Shown here: piece after piece, positions 59,116 through 64,000 of the stretch
Layout of the letters: the number at the start of each line of letters is the position of its first letter
Position numbering within the stretch: position 1 is the stretch's first letter
Source of the DNA: Mixophyes australis
Taxonomy: Eukaryota; Chordata; Amphibia; Anura; Limnodynastidae
Reading direction: 5' to 3'
Assembly (NCBI GenBank): GCA_036250195.1
Contig: JAVHZZ010000003.1
Span: forward strand, 332,445,875 to 332,509,874
Length of the DNA stretch: 64,000 nt
The notes under the pieces: generated by a model
Seen by the model: only the letters and a program-made list of their open reading frames with translations
What the model was told of the DNA's origin: nothing
The model's database searches: none
Program-made: the position numbers and the translations under genes

Positions 59116-60580
59116 ACACCTGTGGGGGTGGAAAAGCTGTTCCCATTGAATGACAGGAGCTGGGGGATCATCTTGCTAAAATGGGATGAGGTGCATCAGG
59201 GCCCATACTTTTTCTCCAATATACACGATTGAGATTATTTTGCAGTACAAGATTATTTAAATTAAATAAAGTGGGGGAGAGAGCCATTTGAGGAAGAAAA
59301 GGACTTCATTTTTTCACCGCCTGTGAGTTGTCGGGGAATGAGCCTTGTCCCAGAACTTTTTAATGGGAAGCATGGTATATCACATGAATCCACTGATAAA
59401 TTTAGCTACTCAGATGTAAAATATGAAGTCAGAGGGTCTGGTGTGTGTATACCTGGTGGCCCTGCCCACCTCTATGTTAAGATATAACAGCACTACTTTT
59501 AGGGAAAGCTGAGCAGCTTCATAGGCCCCTGGGGTGAGCTACATCCTGACATATTAGAGAGACTCTAAGGAGCCATTCACAGCTTGTGGCCTTACACAGG
59601 GATGATGGCTTGCTGAATCTTATAAAGACAAATATAATTCAGTTTCCAAAATGCAACTTAAAATCAATAATCAGCCACATATTCCTCAATAGCATGATGA
59701 AGGGCAGCTCATATGTCAAATTAAGCATTCAGTCACACAGAGAAGTTGAGGAAATGAGGAATAAGCTCAACTAATATGCTGGACCTATACCTGTTTGGTA
59801 TTTAAATGTGTGGGTGATTATGACAGTTTATTGAGGGGGAGTTATGTCTCTGGGATATATCTGAAGTTGAAAGTTAAGACAGGTCAAAAATTAGGAATAG
59901 TTTTGAACAAACCCTAGATGACACCCAGGGGACATTACCATCCCCACATTAGCATCCACACTGCCCCTGTGAATGCTGTCCCATTTGATTTTGCTAGAAA
60001 TCCTGTTTTGTGAAGGGACAAAGGGTCAGTCTTTTGGGAAATCAATCATCATTGATAAGCTGTCCATCTTCAAGCCAATTTCCCTTGGTGCAGAACATAC
60101 CACTGTCTGTAAGTTGTACTCTGAATTTAATCCCTTTATTTTAAATCAGTTTTTCTTGTGTATGTATGTCAATTGTTTATTAACTGTTTTCATAACCTGT
60201 AAGCATTGTACTTTTTGTATATTAGTTTTAAAAATTTATAAGTGATGTCCTTATTGCTCTAAATAAATTCACTGTCTGTTTAGAAGAGAGAGATTGCTTG
60301 GCTAGGTTAACTCTTTAGATATCAGTGTGTGAAGTGCTAACTGTTTAGCTACCAGAACACAGAGTGTTCGCAATTGGTTAATTAAGTCATATGTTTGCTA
60401 CGGGCCTTATACGTAGCTGGTGGCAGTTGTAGAGAAGTGTGGCAGCGTGCGTCTGTGTTGGGAAAAGGACCAGCTTTCTGCAGCCTGAAAGAGAGGTGAG
60501 TGTGAGGTTTAGGCTGGAATCCTGTGCATTCCCTTACAGTATGCTTCCAAGTCACGAGTGCGCAGAGTGCGGTTTGTGAC
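59116..60580 (+). mobile_element. Possible old LTR sequence
   Basis: TTTGTGACA occurs at both ends (59112 and 60572). AATAAA lies at about 60262, and a GC-richer leader-like part follows with GTGGCAGTTG and a GAGAGGTGAGTG splice-donor-like motif. No second copy is in the window, so this is layout-based only. Confidence 0.25.
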
Positions 60581-61750
60581 AGGTAAACTTAGTTAGGAGA
60601 GGTTTCCTGACAAAATAGAGGTGATATATTATGTGACTGTGTGAATATATGATAAGATATTAAATCAGGGAGTGGTTAGAAGTGGCTAATTATGACACAC
60701 ACTGTGACATATATAATAAATAGCGCAAAATATAAAACATAATAAAAATAGATTCAAAGTTCCCTCAGTCTCATGAATGGAGTGAGACATAAATAAAGCC
60801 AAAGTAAGCAGTACTTTAGGAAAACACCATAAACGCCGAACTTGAACTTGCTCTCCTCCAGTTATATCGTGTTTGCTAAATCAGATGACCTCCATCGCCA
60901 CCTCCCATAAACAATTGACCTCTTCTCCATCTGATATGTTAATTTCCTTTCATACAATAAATATATTTTGCTAGAACAAAGGTCCTCTCTTCATTGCTGC
61001 GCCCAATCTGCGATATTTATTGCCTTCTTTTCCTTGAAAATACCAAAATATTTCTTTTTAGAAGGTGTTAGGCCTATCTTGTAGAAGGGATCTGTAGCTC
61101 CAGCTCTTTGGAGTCCCCCAGTGATCCGGACCAGTCTGTAACACATGCTTAGTTTTATGGGATAGATAAATGTAAGTAAAGACTAGTAATAATGTATTAT
61201 ATTTTGCTGGATTTATATCATGGTTTGGGATTGTCATTAAGTAACAGTGTTGCTTAGTAAGGTATGATGTGTGGGAATTGAAGAAATAAAGAACACAATA
61301 TATATTACAGAAAATGAACTTCCCACTTTGTCAGCATAAAATAGCAGGAATGAAAGAAAGCTGCGCAGAAAGAGATGTGCCGGCATTTACACATCAAAGG
61401 GGTCGAAAGGTTTCCAAAGGGAGAATCAGAGAGAATATCTGTTTAAAATGCCTAATTTCTGTGTCACATTACAGTAACAGAACCACGGGAAACTCAATTC
61501 AGGTACAATGCTCAATCTTATATGTAGATTCCACATAGAAATTTGGTGAGCCGTTCATCAATATACAGTATGATCCAGAAAATAAAACAGACATGGAAAA
61601 TAATATTTACTAAACAGCAATATATACATTCACACACACATACATGTGGGGGGTATTTATACACATTTATGAGACAAGAGATCAGTAATAAAAGTGAATG
61701 CACCTACACATTTATCTATGTTGATCTGTTCTATGTATGGTTGTAAGATT
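60581..61750. other. Unassigned AT-rich sequence
   Basis: I see no gene or complete element. A short (CA)n stretch lies at 61629-61642. Confidence 0.5.
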
Positions 61751-61947
61751 GTATTAACCAGGCGCGTGCTGGCAATTTCAGCCCGGGGGGAGCAGAGGCG
61801 GCCGCATCACGACACGGGATGCGTCCGCCTGTGCGATGACGCATCTCGTGTCATGAGATGCCGCCGCCGGTAAAAATCGGCTATTTTGAATCTGGGGGGC
61901 GGCCGATGCCCCCCTGCCCCCCGGTCCAGCCCGCCCCTGGTATTAAC
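61751..61947. mobile_element. hAT-type MITE with 8-bp duplication GTATTAAC
   Basis: The element (61759-61939, 181 bp) has ends CAGGCGCGTGCTGG and CCAGCCCGCCCCTG. Exact GTATTAAC copies flank it (61751-61758 and 61940-61947). The interior is GC-rich, with GATGCG/CGCATC and CATGAG/CTCATG inverted blocks. Confidence 0.9.
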
Positions 61948-61949
61948 CA

Positions 61950-62212
61950 TGATATGTCATATTTGCCGACTTTTGCAGCAAGCTGTCTGGGAAGGGGCTC
62001 CATCTTGGGGAGCGTGGACACGCGGATTGTGTCGTTAGGTTCCTGCTAATCTTTGATAATATCGGCCTATAACAGCAGGGGGTGGGACCAGGGTGACATG
62101 GTTAGCCCCGCCCACACCCACTTCACCACGAAGAGAGCTGGATGCCGGGAGAACTCCTAAAATTTGGGAGTCTCCCGGACATTTTGGGAGAGTAGGCAAC
62201 TATGTGATCTGT
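61950..62212. mobile_element. CATACTTGCC-type MITE, diverged
   Basis: The ends CATATTTGCCGACTTTTGC (61958) and GGGAGAGTAGGCAACTATG (to 62204) match the family. The flanking 8-mers TGATATGT and TGATCTGT agree at seven of eight positions. It lies only three bases after the preceding MITE's target duplication. Confidence 0.82.
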
Positions 62213-63059
62213 TGTAACATTGTTGTAGAAGAAAAATATACTATTTATACATACAGATATTTGTATCATGATTGTGGGTTTTATACATTCTTGATACAGT
62301 AACTAGTATAGAGAGAACTCATATTTAATGTGGTGAAAGTAGTAGAGTAGGGGTGGCTTATATGGAAGAGTGTGAAAAGTATGTGAGTCATGAACGAGAT
62401 TATCTAGGAATGGTGTACGCAAATACTGAGGGCATAATAACATATTGTATACATCATATTTTCCTATTACACAGCCTGTCACAGTAGGCAGATGTTACAC
62501 AGAATGATGCAAATCAGACTGAGCAAACACAATTAAACAACACCAGTGGGTGGAGAACATGCATCAGTTTGCATGAGAGGTACAGCATAGTCTAGTAGCA
62601 GAGAGTACCCACTGCAGTGATGGTAGATAGGTCTGGGAAGTCCTTGCTGTTGCATGAAGCCCGGCCACCATCAGATAGATTATTCTAACTGGGGTATCAC
62701 AGATTGTTAATCTCCCACTGGTTCTAAAGTCTCCCTAGCAGTATAAAAGAATAAAATAAATGTCTCTGCCTACCAATAAGTGGGCAAAATGTTAGGGTGT
62801 TCCAACCATCGTGGTTGGTATGCCCTCACCCCCAAGAGGAGGTTCCACCATCCTTATGCCCTTTGTACCTGTTCTTGGGGACAGATGTGGTTTTCAAAAA
62901 TAAAAAATGCTTTTAAATATAACAGTGATGACTTGTAAACACTATCAACAATTCAACAAGTGTTTTTTTTTCTTAAATAAACAAAAATACTCCCATGAAT
63001 GTACCATGCAAAATGTATATACTGTTTTGTATGATAATATGAACAGTATTAGTGATTGA
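62213..63059. other. Unassigned sequence
   Basis: I see no gene or complete element. Confidence 0.5.
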
Positions 63060-63710
63060 TATCCAATGCAGAGAGCATCCAAGTGACCATCATACAATAC
63101 AGAGATCATCCAAGAGACCATCATACAATACAGAGATTATCCAAGAGACCATTATACAATACAGAGATCATCCAAGAGACCATCATACAATACAGAGATC
63201 ATCCAAGAGACCATCATACAATACAGAGATCATCCAAGAGACCATCATACAATACAGAGATCATCCAAGAGACCATCATACAATACAGAGATTATCCAAG
63301 AGACCATTATACAATACAGAGATCATCCAAGAGACCATCATACAATACAGAGATCATCCAAGAGACCATCATACAATACAGAGATCATCCAAGAGACCAT
63401 CATACAATACAGAGATTATCCAAGTGACCATCATACAATACAGAGAGCACCCTCAAGACTGTCAGGCAATCAGAGAGCATTCATGTGAACACCACACAAT
63501 ACAGAGCACATTCTAGTAACACTTATAAAAAGCCAGATAGCTTCTTAGTGACTTCCATATAATACAGAAAGCATCTTAGTGCCTGCCATACAATACAGAG
63601 AGCATCCTAGTGACTTCCATACAATACAGAGAGCAAACAAGAGAGCATCCTAGTGACTTCCATACAATACACAGAGAATACAAGAGTACATCCTAGTGAC
63701 TGCCAAACTA
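63060..63710. repeat. 31-bp minisatellite with decayed flank
   Basis: About 12 units of 31 bp (CATCCAAGAGACCATCATAC + AATACAGAGAT) run from 63076 to about 63440. Variant units with GATTAT / CATTATAC recur at a 155-bp (5-unit) distance, which shows higher-order duplication. From 63441 to 63710 a degenerate version continues, with CATCCTAGTGACTTCCATAC units. The unit has no stop in the read frames, so long ORFs arise here by chance. Confidence 0.93.
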
Positions 63711-64000
63711 CTTCTAAATACGTTAGAAACGCATAAATACATAATTTTAACACGTGTTTTTATTTGAGAGTTTAATTAGTGATACCAAACAGGTACAAAA
63801 CATTTGCACAATAGAAGAACTACGTTCTACGTATTTATTTTATGATAAAAACGGTATAATACTAGACTGAGTAACAAATAGATCAGGTTCAAAACATAAC
63901 TATTTCAACAAACCAGTAAAATTGTATAATGAAAATCAAATCCTTCGTCATCTCTGCAGTTCTTTTCTTTCATTTCACAAGAAACATCTGCAGAGGTGGT
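63711..64000. other. Unassigned AT-rich sequence to window end
   Basis: I see no gene. The macrodomain exon that should precede 55997-56078 is not here. Confidence 0.5.

Noticed and set aside
63060..63440. Regular 31-bp repeats resembling a CRISPR array
   Set aside because: There are no spacers: units follow head to tail, in vertebrate DNA.
63052..63516. ORFs of 154 and 123 codons with 31-residue periodic peptide
   Set aside because: They come from the 31-bp minisatellite, whose unit has no stops in the plus frames. Two frames encode the same peptides out of register, which is typical of a non-coding repeat.

Overview
The window is vertebrate nuclear DNA, most likely from a frog with a large, transposon-rich genome. 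The one recognisable host gene is on the minus strand. Five short coding exons with proper splice sites and one continuous reading frame belong to macrod2 (mono-ADP-ribosylhydrolase 2). The exon at 55997-56078 encodes the last strand and helix of the macrodomain (reads IDRIIFCVFLEVD then YKIYKKK). The exons at 34667-34729, 18491-18529, 17785-17817/17820 and 14801-14839 encode the acidic, low-complexity C-terminal tail. All four tail exons begin and end in phase 1, so each can be skipped or duplicated without breaking the frame. The three most 3' ones resemble each other in exon and flanking intron, which suggests local exon duplication. The earlier macrodomain exons and the terminal exon were not found here. 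Nearly all the rest is intron or flank filled with repeats.

Positions 1-5286 hold a young LTR retrotransposon whose 5' end lies outside the window. The two LTR copies (1-1738 and 3549-5286) align without gaps, with four mismatches. A primer-binding site matching the 3' end of tRNA-Ser follows the 5' LTR. The internal region encodes only a Gag-like CCHC zinc-knuckle protein with an acidic tail and no pol, so the element is probably non-autonomous. A promoter with four CCAAT boxes, a CRE and a TATA box lies at 2890-3060. This, and a hairpin array that runs across the start of the alignable LTR, suggest the real LTR is about 2.4 kb long and its R region nearly 2 kb.

From 5.3 to 64 kb the introns and flanks carry typical frog interspersed repeats. 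They include hAT-type MITEs with 8-bp target duplications (31.8-32.25, 35.1, 41.4, 47.9, 61.8 and 62.0 kb), foldback elements (5.8, 9.0, 19.6, 27.0 and 45.8 kb) and a tRNA-derived SINE family (16.4, 30.4, 37.5, 42.7 and 56.8 kb). A decayed Tc1/mariner element (49.48-51.00 kb) sits inside an L2-like LINE, next to a second LINE remnant. A probable Penelope-like fragment at about 28.4-29.5 kb carries a complete hammerhead ribozyme fold (28521-28567). There are also a 93/94-bp hairpin-bearing tandem repeat (46.26-46.76 kb), a 31-bp minisatellite (63.06-63.44 kb), and several poly-G and (AAT)n tracts.

The most interesting signals are the phase-1 exon cluster in the macrod2 tail, the hammerhead ribozyme with a self-complementary helix III, and the unusual layout of the LTR element. 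No rRNA, intact tRNA, CRISPR array or bacterial-type operon is present.
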